Source: Limnobaculum xujianqingii
GTDB lineage: Bacteria; Pseudomonadota; Gammaproteobacteria; Enterobacterales; Enterobacteriaceae
Direction of reading: 5' to 3'
Assembly: GCF_013394855.1 (NCBI RefSeq)
Contig: NZ_JABMLK010000002.1
Coordinates: 1,612,001 to 1,676,000 of the forward strand
DNA length: 64,000 nt
Numbering within the stretch: position 1 is the first letter of the stretch; each line of letters starts with the position of its first letter. The notes beneath the pieces were generated by a model, which searched no databases, had not been told where the DNA came from, and saw only the letters and a list, made by a program, of their open reading frames with translations. Of the stretch, positions 55,268 to 64,000 are shown in pieces. The position numbers and the translations under genes were made by a program.

Positions 55268-57688
55268 ATGCAGAGCAAAAAAACAGTACACCTTGGCGGG
55301 GTGTCGCGACGGGAGTTTATTAAAACTTCCGTGGCTGCCACAAGTGCAGCCGCAGTGGCGGGGTCACTAACCTTGCCATTTACGACCACCGCAGTTGCAG
55401 CACCAGAAGCTGCTTCAACGGAAACCATTAAATACAGTGCCTGTCTGGTTAACTGCGGTAGCCGTTGCCCACTGAAAGTGCATGTTAAAGATGGCGTTAT
55501 TACCAAAATCTCCAGCGAAACCGATTTTAATGATTCCACCTATGGTGAGCACCAAATTCGTCCTTGCCTGCGGGGCCGCTCGGTACGTTGGAAAACCTAT
55601 AACCCCGATCGGGTTAAGTATCCGATGCTACGCACCGGAGCCAGAGGTGAAGGTAAATTTAAACGCATTAGCTGGGATGAAGCGACAACCATTTTAGCCG
55701 ACAAGCTAAAGTATACCGTTGAAAAATATGGTAATGAGGCAATTTACTATCAATATGGTTCCGGTTCAACGGGAGCTAACCTGCAAGGCCGTAACGCCTG
55801 CAAGCGTATGCTCAATTTATACGGTGGCTTCCTCGATCAGCACGGAACTTACTCTACGGCACAGATCAATACCGTCATGCCATATGTGTATGGTGGTTTG
55901 GCAGAAACCCTGTTACTGGAAATTAAAAATTCCGACCTGGTGGTGATGTTCGGGCACAATCTGGCGGAAACCCGCATGTCTGGTGGCGGTCAGTTTTATG
56001 AAACGCTGAACGCGCTGAAACAAAGTCATGCGCGAGTGATCATTATTGATCCACGTATGACCGACAGCGTTACCACCTTAGATGCAGAATGGATTCCTAT
56101 CTATCCGGGAACCGATAGCGCTCTGGTTGCGGCTATTGGTTATACCCTGATTAAAGAAAATCTTACTAATGAAGAGTTCCTGAAAACCTACTGTGTTGGT
56201 TGGGATGAAAGTACTCTGCCTGAGTCGGCACCGAAAAATGGTTCTTACAAAGATTATCTGTTAGGTAACGGTCCGGATAATATTGCCAAGACTCCTGAAT
56301 GGGCGAGCGAAATTACCGGTATTTCACCAACCCGCATTATTCAGCTGGCTCGTGAAATTGGCTCAGCTAAAGCAGCCTGGATCTCTCAAGGTTGGGGGTT
56401 GCAACGCACTGCCAATGGTGAACAGGCTTCCCGTTCTATCATGATGATTCCACTCATGACTGGGCATATTGGTCGTGCTGGTACTAACAGTGGCTCATGG
56501 GGCGGAAATGTGGCCTATTCAGTACCAGGATTTGCTATTCCTAATCCGGTAAAAACCGCCATTCCTTGCTTTATGTGGACCGATGCCATTACCCGCGGAA
56601 CAGAAATGACCGCGAAAAATGCCCACGTCAAAAATAAAGATAAGCTGACAACCAACGTTAAATTTATGTGGAATTATGCCAGTAACGTCATGATGAACCA
56701 GCATTCTGACGTGAATAAAACCCATGAAATCCTTAAGGATGAATCGCTGTGTGAATTTATTCTGGTGTGGGAAACCCACATGACGGCCAGCGCTAAATAT
56801 GCCGACCTGTTGTTGCCGGATGTCACCTCAGTTGAGTCAAACGATCTGATCAATAACTCCTATGCCAGCGGTGCTTATAACTACTGTATTCGTTTGCAGA
56901 ATACTATTGAGCCGCTTTGGGAATGTCGCCAGTCTTATGATGTTTTGGCAGAAGTGGCGCAAAAGTTGGGTATTCGCAAGCAGTTTACTGAAGGGCGCAC
57001 CCATGAGCAGTGGATTGAATATTGCTATAACAAAATGCGCGAGAAAGATACAACCTTACCTGAGTTTGCACAAACCAATGATAAGGGCATTGTCGCTCGC
57101 GTTCTGGCAGACAGTTCTAAATCCATCGCGTTAAAAGATTATCGTGACGATCCTCATGCCAATCCGCTGAAGACCCCATCAGGCAAAATTGAAATTTACT
57201 CAGAAGCTTTAGCGACTATCGCTTCCACCTGGGAGTTAACTGAAGGGGATCGTATCCCGGCCGTACCAGAATATTGCCCAACCTTTGAAGGGGTTAGTGA
57301 TAAGACAACTCAAGAGCTGTATCCACTTCAGATGACCGGCTTCCATGATAAAGGCCGTGTGCACTCTTCGTACTATTCGGTGGCTATGCTGCGTGAAGCA
57401 GTACCCCATATGATGTGGATGAATCCTATTGATGCACGGGCTCGTAAGTTGAATCACGGCGATATGGCTGAGGTATTTAACGATCGTGGCCGTATTCGTA
57501 TTGCTGTCAAAGTGACCGAGCGTATTTTACCGGGAGTTATCGGGGTACCGCAGGGCGCATGGCGTAATACCAACGAGCAAGGGGTAGATGTGGGCGGATG
57601 TATTAATACGCTGACCACCCAACGGCCTTCTCCACTGGCTAAGGGTAACCCACAACACACCAACCTCGTTGAAGTAAAACGTGCATAA
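55268..57688 (+). CDS. dmsA: Dimethyl sulfoxide reductase catalytic subunit DmsA (or YnfE-type)
   Basis: A membrane-associated molybdopterin reductase for DMSO-type substrates. I chose the ATG at 55268 because GAGGG at 55255-55259 fits it. The 806 residues have a Tat signal (VSRREFIKT, residues 12-20), the N-terminal iron-sulfur cysteines (Cys59, Cys63, Cys67 and Cys100) and the serine ligand in HGTYSTAQI (Ser196). It is followed by dmsB and dmsC. Orthology to DmsA versus YnfE/YnfF is not settled by sequence reading. Confidence 0.9.
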   Translation: MQSKKTVHLGGVSRREFIKTSVAATSAAAVAGSLTLPFTTTAVAAPEAASTETIKYSACLVNCGSRCPLKVHVKDGVITKISSETDFNDSTYGEHQIRPCLRGRSVRWKTYNPDRVKYPMLRTGARGEGKFKRISWDEATTILADKLKYTVEKYGNEAIYYQYGSGSTGANLQGRNACKRMLNLYGGFLDQHGTYSTAQINTVMPYVYGGLAETLLLEIKNSDLVVMFGHNLAETRMSGGGQFYETLNALKQSHARVIIIDPRMTDSVTTLDAEWIPIYPGTDSALVAAIGYTLIKENLTNEEFLKTYCVGWDESTLPESAPKNGSYKDYLLGNGPDNIAKTPEWASEITGISPTRIIQLAREIGSAKAAWISQGWGLQRTANGEQASRSIMMIPLMTGHIGRAGTNSGSWGGNVAYSVPGFAIPNPVKTAIPCFMWTDAITRGTEMTAKNAHVKNKDKLTTNVKFMWNYASNVMMNQHSDVNKTHEILKDESLCEFILVWETHMTASAKYADLLLPDVTSVESNDLINNSYASGAYNYCIRLQNTIEPLWECRQSYDVLAEVAQKLGIRKQFTEGRTHEQWIEYCYNKMREKDTTLPEFAQTNDKGIVARVLADSSKSIALKDYRDDPHANPLKTPSGKIEIYSEALATIASTWELTEGDRIPAVPEYCPTFEGVSDKTTQELYPLQMTGFHDKGRVHSSYYSVAMLREAVPHMMWMNPIDARARKLNHGDMAEVFNDRGRIRIAVKVTERILPGVIGVPQGAWRNTNEQGVDVGGCINTLTTQRPSPLAKGNPQHTNLVEVKRA

Positions 57689-57698
57689 GGAGATAGTG

Positions 57699-58316
57699 AT
57701 GAAACAATATGGTTTTTACGTAGATAGCTCCAAGTGCACAGGCTGTAAAACTTGCCAGATTAGCTGCAAAGACGAAAAGGATTTGCAACTGGGGCCAAAA
57801 CTGCGTCGGGTTTATGAGTTTGGCGGCGGTACCTGGTCTAAGCAGGAAAATTTGTGGACACAAAACGTGTTCAATTATTACCTGTCTATTGCCTGTAACC
57901 ATTGCTCCAAGCCAACTTGTGTTGAGGGATGCCCAACCGGGGCGATGCATAAGCGCGCGGAAGATGGTTTGGTGGTGGTTAATCAGGATATCTGTGTTGG
58001 CTGTCGCTATTGTGAAATGCGCTGCCCTTACGGTGCCCCGCAGTTTGATGAATCGAAGAAAGTCATGGCTAAGTGTGATGGCTGTTATGAGCGAGTGGGC
58101 CAGGGGTTGAAACCTGTTTGTGTCGAATCTTGCCCTCAACGGGCACTGGACTTTGATGAAATCGGTGTATTACATGAAAAGTACGGCTATCAGAATGGGG
58201 TTGCTCCATTGCCGGATCCATCGCTGACCTCACCGAATCTGGTGATTAAAGCCCATCGGGATGCCAAACCTTGTGGTGATACATCCGGTCATATTCAGAA
58301 TCCGGCGGAGGTGTAA
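57699..58316 (+). CDS. dmsB: DMSO reductase iron-sulfur subunit DmsB
   Basis: A 205-residue electron-transfer subunit with four [4Fe-4S] cysteine groups: CTGCKTCQISC, CNHCSKPTCVEGC, CVGCRYCEMRC and CDGCYER...CVESC. I chose the ATG at 57699, preceded by AAGGAGA, instead of an in-frame ATG at 57681. It links DmsC to DmsA. Confidence 0.94.
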   Translation: MKQYGFYVDSSKCTGCKTCQISCKDEKDLQLGPKLRRVYEFGGGTWSKQENLWTQNVFNYYLSIACNHCSKPTCVEGCPTGAMHKRAEDGLVVVNQDICVGCRYCEMRCPYGAPQFDESKKVMAKCDGCYERVGQGLKPVCVESCPQRALDFDEIGVLHEKYGYQNGVAPLPDPSLTSPNLVIKAHRDAKPCGDTSGHIQNPAEV

Positions 58317-58317
58317 G

Positions 58318-59094
58318 ATGCATGAATTACCACTGGTATTTTTTACCGTACTTGGACAAAGCGCTGTAGGGCTGTTTTTGTTAGCCTTTATCAGCTATCA
58401 GTTGAAATTAAGTGACTGGGAACAACTCAGACGGGCTAACCTGTTGGCTCTGGTGTTAATGGCGATTGGTTTGATCTGCAGTATTTTCCACCTGGGTCAG
58501 ATTTTCCGCATGTTTAACGTGATGGCCGGAGTGGGCCGCTCGCCAATGAGTAATGAGATCGCGTTATGTGGCGCTTTCTTCGCTCTGGCTTGTGGTACCT
58601 TTTTCTTTAGCTACATCAAGAAAAACGTAGGGATTGCCAGCGTACTGAACGTGGTGACCATTCTGCTTGGGTTGGCTTTTGTCTGGTCAATCACCAAAGT
58701 GTATCAACTGCAAACCGTTGGTAGTTGGAACACCGGCTACACTGCACAGCAAATGTGGCTTACCGTATTGGTTGGTGGCGGAGCCTGTGCTGTTTTAGCC
58801 GGAGTACGTCAGGTTGGTGCTATTGCGCTGCTGATTGGTGCGATTGTTAGTCTGGTGGCTAAACCGGGCTACCTGAGTTTTGTAAATCAGGTTGAGCCAG
58901 CGCTTTCTTCTCAACAGACGCTGTTCTGGGGAATTCAGACTTTCTGTCTGGCTCTGGCAGTGCTGATTGCGGTAGTGGTGTTGATTAAACATAAGGGCTT
59001 GGGTTCTGTTCTGGCTCTTGGTTCTGCTGGTGTGGTGATTGGAGAACTGGCTTCCCGCGTTGCATTTTACAATCTGTGGTCAATAGCCATGTAA
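58318..59094 (+). CDS. dmsC: DMSO reductase membrane anchor DmsC
   Basis: A 258-residue menaquinol-oxidising anchor with eight hydrophobic helices. I chose the ATG at 58318, one base after the dmsB stop; the upstream in-frame ATG at 58261 lies inside dmsB. A strong hairpin follows the stop. Confidence 0.93.
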   Translation: MHELPLVFFTVLGQSAVGLFLLAFISYQLKLSDWEQLRRANLLALVLMAIGLICSIFHLGQIFRMFNVMAGVGRSPMSNEIALCGAFFALACGTFFFSYIKKNVGIASVLNVVTILLGLAFVWSITKVYQLQTVGSWNTGYTAQQMWLTVLVGGGACAVLAGVRQVGAIALLIGAIVSLVAKPGYLSFVNQVEPALSSQQTLFWGIQTFCLALAVLIAVVVLIKHKGLGSVLALGSAGVVIGELASRVAFYNLWSIAM

Positions 59095-59100
59095 TCATTT

Positions 59101-59128
59101 CAGGCTGACCGGAAAACCGGTCAGCCTG
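59101..59128 (+). other. 12-bp perfect hairpin after dmsC
   Basis: CAGGCTGACCGG pairs with CCGGTCAGCCTG around AAAA. There is no U-run, so it may attenuate or stabilise rather than end the transcript, leaving the chaperone gene partly transcribed. Confidence 0.6.
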
Positions 59129-59159
59129 TTGTGAAATATCAGAAAAAGGCCCTGTTGTT

Positions 59160-59744
59160 ATGCTAATGAATACCACTATTCCCCGAATTATCGGAGCCTG
59201 CTTTTATTATCCGCCTCAGACTGCGTTAATTGCAGTATTGCCTGAATTGGTGACGTTATTTCCCTGACCGCAGCCAGAGTTGCTTCGTCAACAAACCGAG
59301 AGCCTGATTGCGTTTGATGCAGAAACCTTGATGCAGGATTATTCCATGCTATTTGAAGGAATAGGCATGATGCCCGCACCTCCCTGGGGTTCTGTCTATT
59401 TGGATCAGGAAAATTTGTTAATGGGTGAGTCGACTCTGGATTATCGTCAGTTTCTTGCTCAGCAGGGAATGGCGACCAATACCGATAATCCTGAACCGGA
59501 AGATCAGTTTGGCCTGATGCTAATGGCTTTTGCTTATTTGCTGGAGTCAGACCGGCCGGCGGCAGCGCAACAATTGCTGGGTGAGCATCTACTGCCTTGG
59601 GCGGAACGCTATCTGTCACTGGTGCAGTCGAGTGACACTGAACATGCCTTTTATCCACAACTGGCAGAAATAACCCGGATGTACCTGCAAACCCTCCAAC
59701 AACAGCTTAACTTGCCGGTTGAAGCAAAGGAGCTTTATCTCTGA
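59160..59744 (+). pseudogene. dmsD: DmsD/TorD-family chaperone gene interrupted by in-frame TGA
   Basis: This chaperone family binds Tat signal peptides of molybdoenzymes and supports cofactor insertion. From the ATG at 59160, with AAGG 10 bases before, the frame is open for about 35 codons, reaches a TGA at 59265-59267, and continues in the same frame to 59744. The downstream part has the expected PPWGSVYLDQENLLMGEST and HAFYPQLAEITRMYL motifs. The TGA lies where a Trp or similar codon is expected. Translation could restart at TTG 59280, giving 154 residues. It overlaps napF by one base. It could be a real loss or a sequence error. Confidence 0.8.
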
Positions 59745-60283
59745 TGAAGGATGAGCGCTTTTACAAGGCTTATATGGAGCATCGAACCGTCAGCCGACGG
59801 GGGTTGCTGCGTGGGTTGCTTAAAGGTGCTCAGGCTATCCCTGATTCATCACCGGTGAACCATCATCAAAAAGCCGAAGTGATCCGCCCTCCGGGAGCGG
59901 CTAATGAGGCAATATTCCAGCAGTTTTGTACTGGTTGTGGTGATTGTGTCTCTGCCTGTCCTGAGTTTTTGATTGTACTGAATGCTTCTCTGCCTGAACT
60001 CGATTTTATCTCTAATTACTGCACCCGTTGCGATCGTTGCGTTCGGGCTTGTAACACCGGCGCTTTACAAAGCAGTTTGTTTAATATTAATGCTCGTCCT
60101 GAATTGAATCACGCTTGTCAGAATAGCTATATGTATTGTGATAGCTGCTCCGGACGCTGTGATAAAAAAGCTATCCAGTGGCAAAGCGGTCGTGCACCGG
60201 TTATTGAAACTGAACTGTGTGATGGCTGTGGTGAGTGTGTATTTGTTTGTCCGGTAAAAGCGTTGGAAATGGTGGTAATATAA
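59744..60283 (+). CDS. napF: Ferredoxin-type protein NapF
   Basis: A 179-residue cytoplasmic iron-sulfur protein with three [4Fe-4S]-type motifs (CTGCGDCVSAC, CTRCDRCVRAC, CDGCGECVFVC) plus a CDSCSGRC group, as in NapF. The N-terminal SRRGLLRG resembles a twin-Arg feature but lacks a hydrophobic signal core. Its start overlaps the chaperone stop (TGATG). In E. coli napF belongs to the nap operon; here it is with dms. Confidence 0.85.
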   Translation: MKDERFYKAYMEHRTVSRRGLLRGLLKGAQAIPDSSPVNHHQKAEVIRPPGAANEAIFQQFCTGCGDCVSACPEFLIVLNASLPELDFISNYCTRCDRCVRACNTGALQSSLFNINARPELNHACQNSYMYCDSCSGRCDKKAIQWQSGRAPVIETELCDGCGECVFVCPVKALEMVVI

Positions 60284-60326
60284 CGGTCGTTGATTATTCG
60301 ATAACCGGTTTCAGGGAAGATAGATT

Positions 60327-60989
60327 GTGAAGATATTCATTTGGATTTTTACTCTTATTGGAGTACTGCTGCTCTCGGTGGCGGGATGTGTTGGTTATTC
60401 TGCTTATAGCCTCGAAGGTGAAGGGGTTAAGACTACAGGAACTATTATTGCCTTGAACGGTACCCACCCTGTGGTTCGGTTTGTTACCGGGGAAGGGGAG
60501 CGGGTGACTTTTGAATCTTCTCTAGGCTCCAGCAGCTATACAAAACAGCTGGGTAAAGATGTTGACGTTGTTTACCGGGCTGATGCCCCTCAGCAAGCTG
60601 AAATTGGCGACTTTATATCGCAATATCTGGCATCCATTATCCCTGGAGTAATAGGCCTTATCTTTACTCTGACAGGTCTTATCCCCGCATTAGTTATCCG
60701 CTATCGTGGCAAAAAGAAAATCCGATTATTGCAGCAGGGCAGACCAGTAAAAGCTTTGATTACCGATGTTGATGTGAATCGCACGATTAAAATTAATGGT
60801 CGCTCGCCGTTTAGAATTTCATGTCAGTGGCGTAATAGCCTGACTAATGAACATTACATTTTTACCAGTGAAAATATTTACTTCGACCCTCGACCTTATA
60901 TTGAGCAACAGGAGATAACGGTCTATATCAATGGTGAAAATATAAAAGATTATTATGTGGATGTTCGGTTTTTGCCGGAAAGAGTTTAA
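60327..60989 (+). CDS. DUF3592 membrane protein
   Basis: A 220-residue protein from a GTG start with an AGGGAAGA ribosome site. It has an N-terminal membrane helix, a soluble domain (about 35-85) and a second membrane segment (ASIIPGVIGLIFTLTGLIPAL) near 110, then a cytoplasmic or periplasmic tail. DUF3592 proteins have unknown function. It is followed by a strong terminator. Confidence 0.78.
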   Translation: MKIFIWIFTLIGVLLLSVAGCVGYSAYSLEGEGVKTTGTIIALNGTHPVVRFVTGEGERVTFESSLGSSSYTKQLGKDVDVVYRADAPQQAEIGDFISQYLASIIPGVIGLIFTLTGLIPALVIRYRGKKKIRLLQQGRPVKALITDVDVNRTIKINGRSPFRISCQWRNSLTNEHYIFTSENIYFDPRPYIEQQEITVYINGENIKDYYVDVRFLPERV

Positions 60990-61005
60990 TAAAATAATTT
61001 AATTG

Positions 61006-61037
61006 AAAGGGATAGCCGATGGGCTATCCCTTTTTTG
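61006..61037 (+). terminator. Terminator after the DUF3592 gene
   Basis: AAAGGGATAGCC pairs with GGCTATCCCTTT around GATG, followed by TTTT. It closes the dms-region transcript. Confidence 0.9.
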
Positions 61038-61213
61038 TTGCCTCTCATCTGATAAAAGCATTACAGGCGCGGGGAATATCAGGATTATTTATCTTCAGAA
61101 TAAAAATATTTTTCGTATAACTTAATGTAAAATATGATTTTTTATCAATATAAATATTCAATTTATATACTATTGTGATAGTAATCTCTTTTTATTATTT
61201 CTTACATTGCATG

Positions 61214-61237
61214 ATATCTTCAAATTTATGAAGATAT
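61214..61237. promoter_or_regulatory. Perfect 9-bp dyad upstream of yhfZ
   Basis: ATATCTTCA and TGAAGATAT flank AATTTA and end 27 bases before the yhfZ start. The position and symmetry suit a dimeric winged-helix regulator, possibly YhfZ itself. Confidence 0.55.
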
Positions 61238-61264
61238 AGCGTAGCGGAATGGGTTAAGGGAATT

Positions 61265-62170
61265 ATGAGTAAGACATTTATTAAAAAGGAAGGGATAGCT
61301 CAATCCTTTCTGGCTCGTTATCTGCTGGCGTTACAATCAGGAAGCCGTCTGAAGACTATTGATGAACTTGCCAGAGAGTGTGAGTTATCTGTTGGATTGA
61401 TGCAATCAGCGCTAAAAGATCTGGAGAGTTTTGGTGCCCTGAAGGTGGTACGCCGTGGCCGCAACGGAAGCTTTATCGATACTATCGATCATAAGCAGCT
61501 GTTGCAGTTTGCCAATATCGATAATGTGGTTTGTGCGATGCCGTTGCCTTACGCCCGGGTTTATGAAGGGCTTGCCAGTGGATTAAAAGCCCAGTTTGTC
61601 GATATGCCGTTCTATTTTGCCCATATGCGGGGAGCCGATATCCGCGTTGAGTGCCTGGAAAACGGCATATACGATTTAGCCGTTACTTCCCGCCTGGCGG
61701 CAGAGCAGCATCTGAAACAGGGCAATATTTATATTGCTCTGGCTCTGGGGCAACAAAGTTATGCTGAACAACATAAGTTGATTTTCCGCCAGGGGCAGGA
61801 AAAAAATATTCGACGTATTGGCATTGACAGTACGTCTGCTGACCAAAAAATAATGACAGAAGAATGGGTTGGCGGCAGAGAGATTGAGTTTGTGGAAGTT
61901 TCTTACCACGAATGTTTAAACAAGATTGTTAGCGGCTACATTGATGCAGCTATCTGGAATGTGGGGCAGGGAAAGACTCTGGAAGCCCTTGGTTTGGCAA
62001 CAAGCTCTTTGTCAGGCAGCGAGTCTTGCTATAAAGCATCTGAAGCAGTGATTCTGACGCGCAAAGATGATAAGCAGATCCAGCAGTTGGTAAATACGAT
62101 GCTTAATCGTGATGCCCTATTGCTGCATCAGCAGCAGGTAGTCGCCGGGCAGATTGAGCCGACTTATTGA
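61265..62170 (+). CDS. yhfZ: Transcriptional regulator YhfZ
   Basis: A 301-residue regulator with a GntR-like N-terminal helix-turn-helix (TIDELARECELSVGLMQSAL, about residues 36-55) and a large C-terminal ligand-binding domain of periplasmic-binding-protein type. It is the first gene of the yhf operon. Its effector is not known. Confidence 0.88.
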   Translation: MSKTFIKKEGIAQSFLARYLLALQSGSRLKTIDELARECELSVGLMQSALKDLESFGALKVVRRGRNGSFIDTIDHKQLLQFANIDNVVCAMPLPYARVYEGLASGLKAQFVDMPFYFAHMRGADIRVECLENGIYDLAVTSRLAAEQHLKQGNIYIALALGQQSYAEQHKLIFRQGQEKNIRRIGIDSTSADQKIMTEEWVGGREIEFVEVSYHECLNKIVSGYIDAAIWNVGQGKTLEALGLATSSLSGSESCYKASEAVILTRKDDKQIQQLVNTMLNRDALLLHQQQVVAGQIEPTY

Positions 62171-62189
62171 TATAAAAAAGAGACGTGAT

Positions 62190-62549
62190 ATGGAACAGCG
62201 ATTAGCTATTCTTTTACAAGGTGGCGTGATTGATCAAGATATTCATGATGGAATGCTAAATGTGATTAGTGAGCTTGAACAGCAGTGGAACATTTCGATA
62301 CGTCATTCGCAGGGGAACATGGCATTGACCCATATGGCCAGCGCGTTAATGCGTTCCCGCCGTGGTGAAAGTATTGCCCCGATTGATAACGAAGTTCTGG
62401 AAGAGGTTCAGCAGTCTGAGCAGTATCCATCGTTAGTGGTTATTCATCAGGCACTACTTCGACATTTTCCTCTGACTATCGATCCATCGGAAGAGGGTTA
62501 CTTATTGGCTAATCTTTATAGCCTGATGTTAGCTGCAAACGGTCGTTAA
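62190..62549 (+). CDS. yhfY: PRD-like domain protein YhfY
   Basis: A 119-residue protein resembling a PTS regulation domain (PRD), with conserved His residues (SIRHSQGNMALTHMASAL). I chose the ATG at 62190, which follows AAGAGACG, rather than an in-frame ATG at 62154 inside yhfZ. Its function is unproven. Confidence 0.82.
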   Translation: MEQRLAILLQGGVIDQDIHDGMLNVISELEQQWNISIRHSQGNMALTHMASALMRSRRGESIAPIDNEVLEEVQQSEQYPSLVVIHQALLRHFPLTIDPSEEGYLLANLYSLMLAANGR

Positions 62550-62555
62550 TTTTTT

Positions 62556-62591
62556 CAACTTAAATATTCATTTATTTGAATATTTAAGTTG
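62556..62591 (+). other. 15-bp AT-rich hairpin between yhfY and yhfX
   Basis: CAACTTAAATATTCA and TGAATATTTAAGTTG pair perfectly around TTTATT. It lacks a T-tract on its 3-prime side and could adjust relative expression of yhfX. Confidence 0.6.
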
Positions 62592-62616
62592 TTAAGCCTG
62601 TATTTAAGGGAAAGGT

Positions 62617-63798
62617 ATGTTTGTTGATGCACTTAAAAGGCAGAATCCCCAACTGATTGAGGCCGCGGTTACGTTATGGCGTCAGGGCGCTATTCTGCCT
62701 GATACCTATGTTATCGATGTGGATCAGGTGCTGGAAAATGGTCGTAAGCTGCTTAAAACCGCGAATGATTATGGTATTGAACTCTATCTGATGACCAAGC
62801 AGATTGGACGCAACCCTACGCTTGCCCGGCGCTTAATTGAGTTGGGTTATCGGGGTGTGGTAGCGGTAGATTTCAGGGAAGCAGAAATTCTAAGTGAACA
62901 TCAGATACCTCTCTGCCATGTCGGGCATCTGGTACAGATCCCTGATGGACTGGTGGAAAAAATGCTCCGGTTGCATCCTGACGTGATGACGGTTTTTTCC
63001 CTTGAAAAAGCGCGGCAGATTAGCAAAGTGGCGCAGTCTATCGGTATGGTTCAGCCAGTGATGATCAAAATGATTGCTGATAGCGATCGGCTTTATCCCG
63101 GTCAGGAAGCGGGATTTATGCTGGATGATCTTGAAAGTATTGTTCATCAAATTCAGATGATGCCGGGTATTAAACTTACTGGACTTACTCACTTCCCCTG
63201 TTTGTTATGGGACGATAAGCAACAGAGCACATTACCGACACCAAATCTGCAAACGCTGCTGGCTACTTATAACCGGCTCACCGATATGGGCGTTGGAATT
63301 CAGCAGCTTAATGCTCCTTCGGCTTCAAGCTGTAGTACTTTACCGCTGCTGGCAGAGTATGGAATTACTCATACCGAACCCGGACACGCGCTGACGGGCA
63401 CTATTCCTGCTAATCATTCCGGTACTGAACCTGAAAGAATTGCCATGGTGTATATAACGGAAGTGTCCCATCAGTTTTCTGGCCTCAGCTATTGTTTTGG
63501 CGGCGGCTATTACCGCCGTGGTCATGTTAGTAATGGACTGGTTTTCTCTTCATCTTCCACTTCTTCAACGTTTCAAACAGCCTCGGTACTGCCTCTGGAT
63601 GATTCGAGCATCGATTATCACATCCCTCTGGAGGGCAGCTATCCGGTGGGTAGTGGTGTTGTCATGTGTTTCCGCACTCAGATTTTTGTTACCCGCAGCG
63701 ACGTTGCTTTAGTTTCTGGGATTCAAACCGGACGCCCTGTGCTGGATGGCATTTATACCAGTCAGGGGATGCTTAAACAGGGGGCTTTCTATGGCTAA
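62617..63798 (+). CDS. yhfX: PLP-dependent enzyme YhfX (alanine-racemase-like fold)
   Basis: A 393-residue member of fold-type III PLP enzymes. Lys61 in [12 protein letters not shown] is the likely Schiff-base lysine, and FGGGYYRRG is a C-terminal conserved block. The natural reaction is unknown; the operon also encodes, in E. coli, a phosphotriesterase homologue and aminotransferase. An AAGGG-AAAGG ribosome site precedes the ATG, and the stop overlaps yhfW. Confidence 0.87.
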   Translation: MFVDALKRQNPQLIEAAVTLWRQGAILPDTYVIDVDQVLENGRKLLKTANDYGIELYLMTKQIGRNPTLARRLIELGYRGVVAVDFREAEILSEHQIPLCHVGHLVQIPDGLVEKMLRLHPDVMTVFSLEKARQISKVAQSIGMVQPVMIKMIADSDRLYPGQEAGFMLDDLESIVHQIQMMPGIKLTGLTHFPCLLWDDKQQSTLPTPNLQTLLATYNRLTDMGVGIQQLNAPSASSCSTLPLLAEYGITHTEPGHALTGTIPANHSGTEPERIAMVYITEVSHQFSGLSYCFGGGYYRRGHVSNGLVFSSSSTSSTFQTASVLPLDDSSIDYHIPLEGSYPVGSGVVMCFRTQIFVTRSDVALVSGIQTGRPVLDGIYTSQGMLKQGAFYG

Positions 63799-64000
63799 GT
63801 TTTTGGTGTTGGTAATTGATAGTTTTGGCATGGGCACCATGGATGATGTGCCACAGGTGCGCCCGCAGGATATCGGTGCTAATACCTGTGCGCATATCTT
63901 GCAGGCCAAACCTGATCTACGTTTGCCAGTGTTAGAGAAGTTGGGAATTATCAATGCGCTTGGGTTTAGCGCCAATGTGATGCAGCCGAATGCAGAGGCT
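63791..64000 (+). CDS. yhfW: Phosphopentomutase-like protein YhfW (cut by the window end)
   Basis: The first 70 codons are present. The sequence starts [20 protein letters not shown], with the metal-binding Asp of the alkaline-phosphatase superfamily at residue 10. It overlaps yhfX by 8 bases. In E. coli the next genes are php, yhfU, yhfT and yhfS. Confidence 0.85.
   Translation, partial: MAKFLVLVIDSFGMGTMDDVPQVRPQDIGANTCAHILQAKPDLRLPVLEKLGIINALGFSANVMQPNAEA

Noticed and set aside
59265..59267. Selenocysteine codon in the chaperone gene
   Set aside because: The TGA is not in a known selenoprotein family and no hairpin of the bacterial SECIS kind is evident in the 40 bases after it.

Overview
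This 64 kb window is chromosomal DNA of a gammaproteobacterium of the order Enterobacterales. The evidence is local gene order (lpoA-yraN-diaA-dolP beside rsmI and rnpB; yqjA-yqjD-yqjE-yqjK-yqjF-yqjG-yhaK-yhaJ; the yhf operon) and an RNase P RNA very close to that of Escherichia coli. The mix of an E. coli-like backbone with a chitinolytic type II secretion locus and torCA/dms respiratory genes would suit a Budviciaceae-like environmental enterobacterium, but that family is only a guess. No tRNA, rRNA, insertion sequence or CRISPR array was seen.

Layout. (1) 0.4-18 kb: a type II secretion operon (gspC to gspO; gspN absent, gspL and gspM fused into one frame) followed by two large modular GH18 chitinases and a lytic transglycosylase. 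Together they look like a chitin-degradation and export locus. (2) 18-26.8 kb: an IprA-like regulator with a perfect palindrome before it, the dolP-diaA-yraN-lpoA cell-envelope cluster, rsmI, rnpB, an unusual membrane-tethered PstS-like protein with a small partner, two tiny overlapping genes behind a hairpin-rich leader, and a cysteine-rich YidD-like protein. (3) 26.8-37 kb: torA and torC (TMAO respiration, without torD), a transglutaminase-like/MerT/MerP gene trio, a DUF4136 lipoprotein, and a HlyD plus two ABC-2 permeases without an ATPase. (4) 37-49.3 kb: yhaJ, an EamA exporter, yhaK to yqjA, crcB under a fluoride riboswitch, a split transketolase, a second EamA exporter and a Fur-controlled siderophore-interacting reductase. 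(5) 49.4-61 kb: a DUF2339/DUF3999 membrane pair, a DUF1622 protein, and a dmsABC operon under an FNR-type promoter with a chaperone gene interrupted by TGA and napF. (6) 61-64 kb: the yhfZ-yhfY-yhfX-yhfW operon, cut by the window end.

Four genes carry apparent single-base lesions: gspL (one extra G fuses it to gspM), yhaK (one extra G truncates it), tkt (one base short, split in two) and the dmsD-like gene (in-frame TGA). They are either sequence errors or real changes, and raw reads would decide. The most unusual gene groupings are the transglutaminase/MerT/MerP operon, the ATPase-less ABC-2 export operon, and the tethered PstS-like protein with its small partner.
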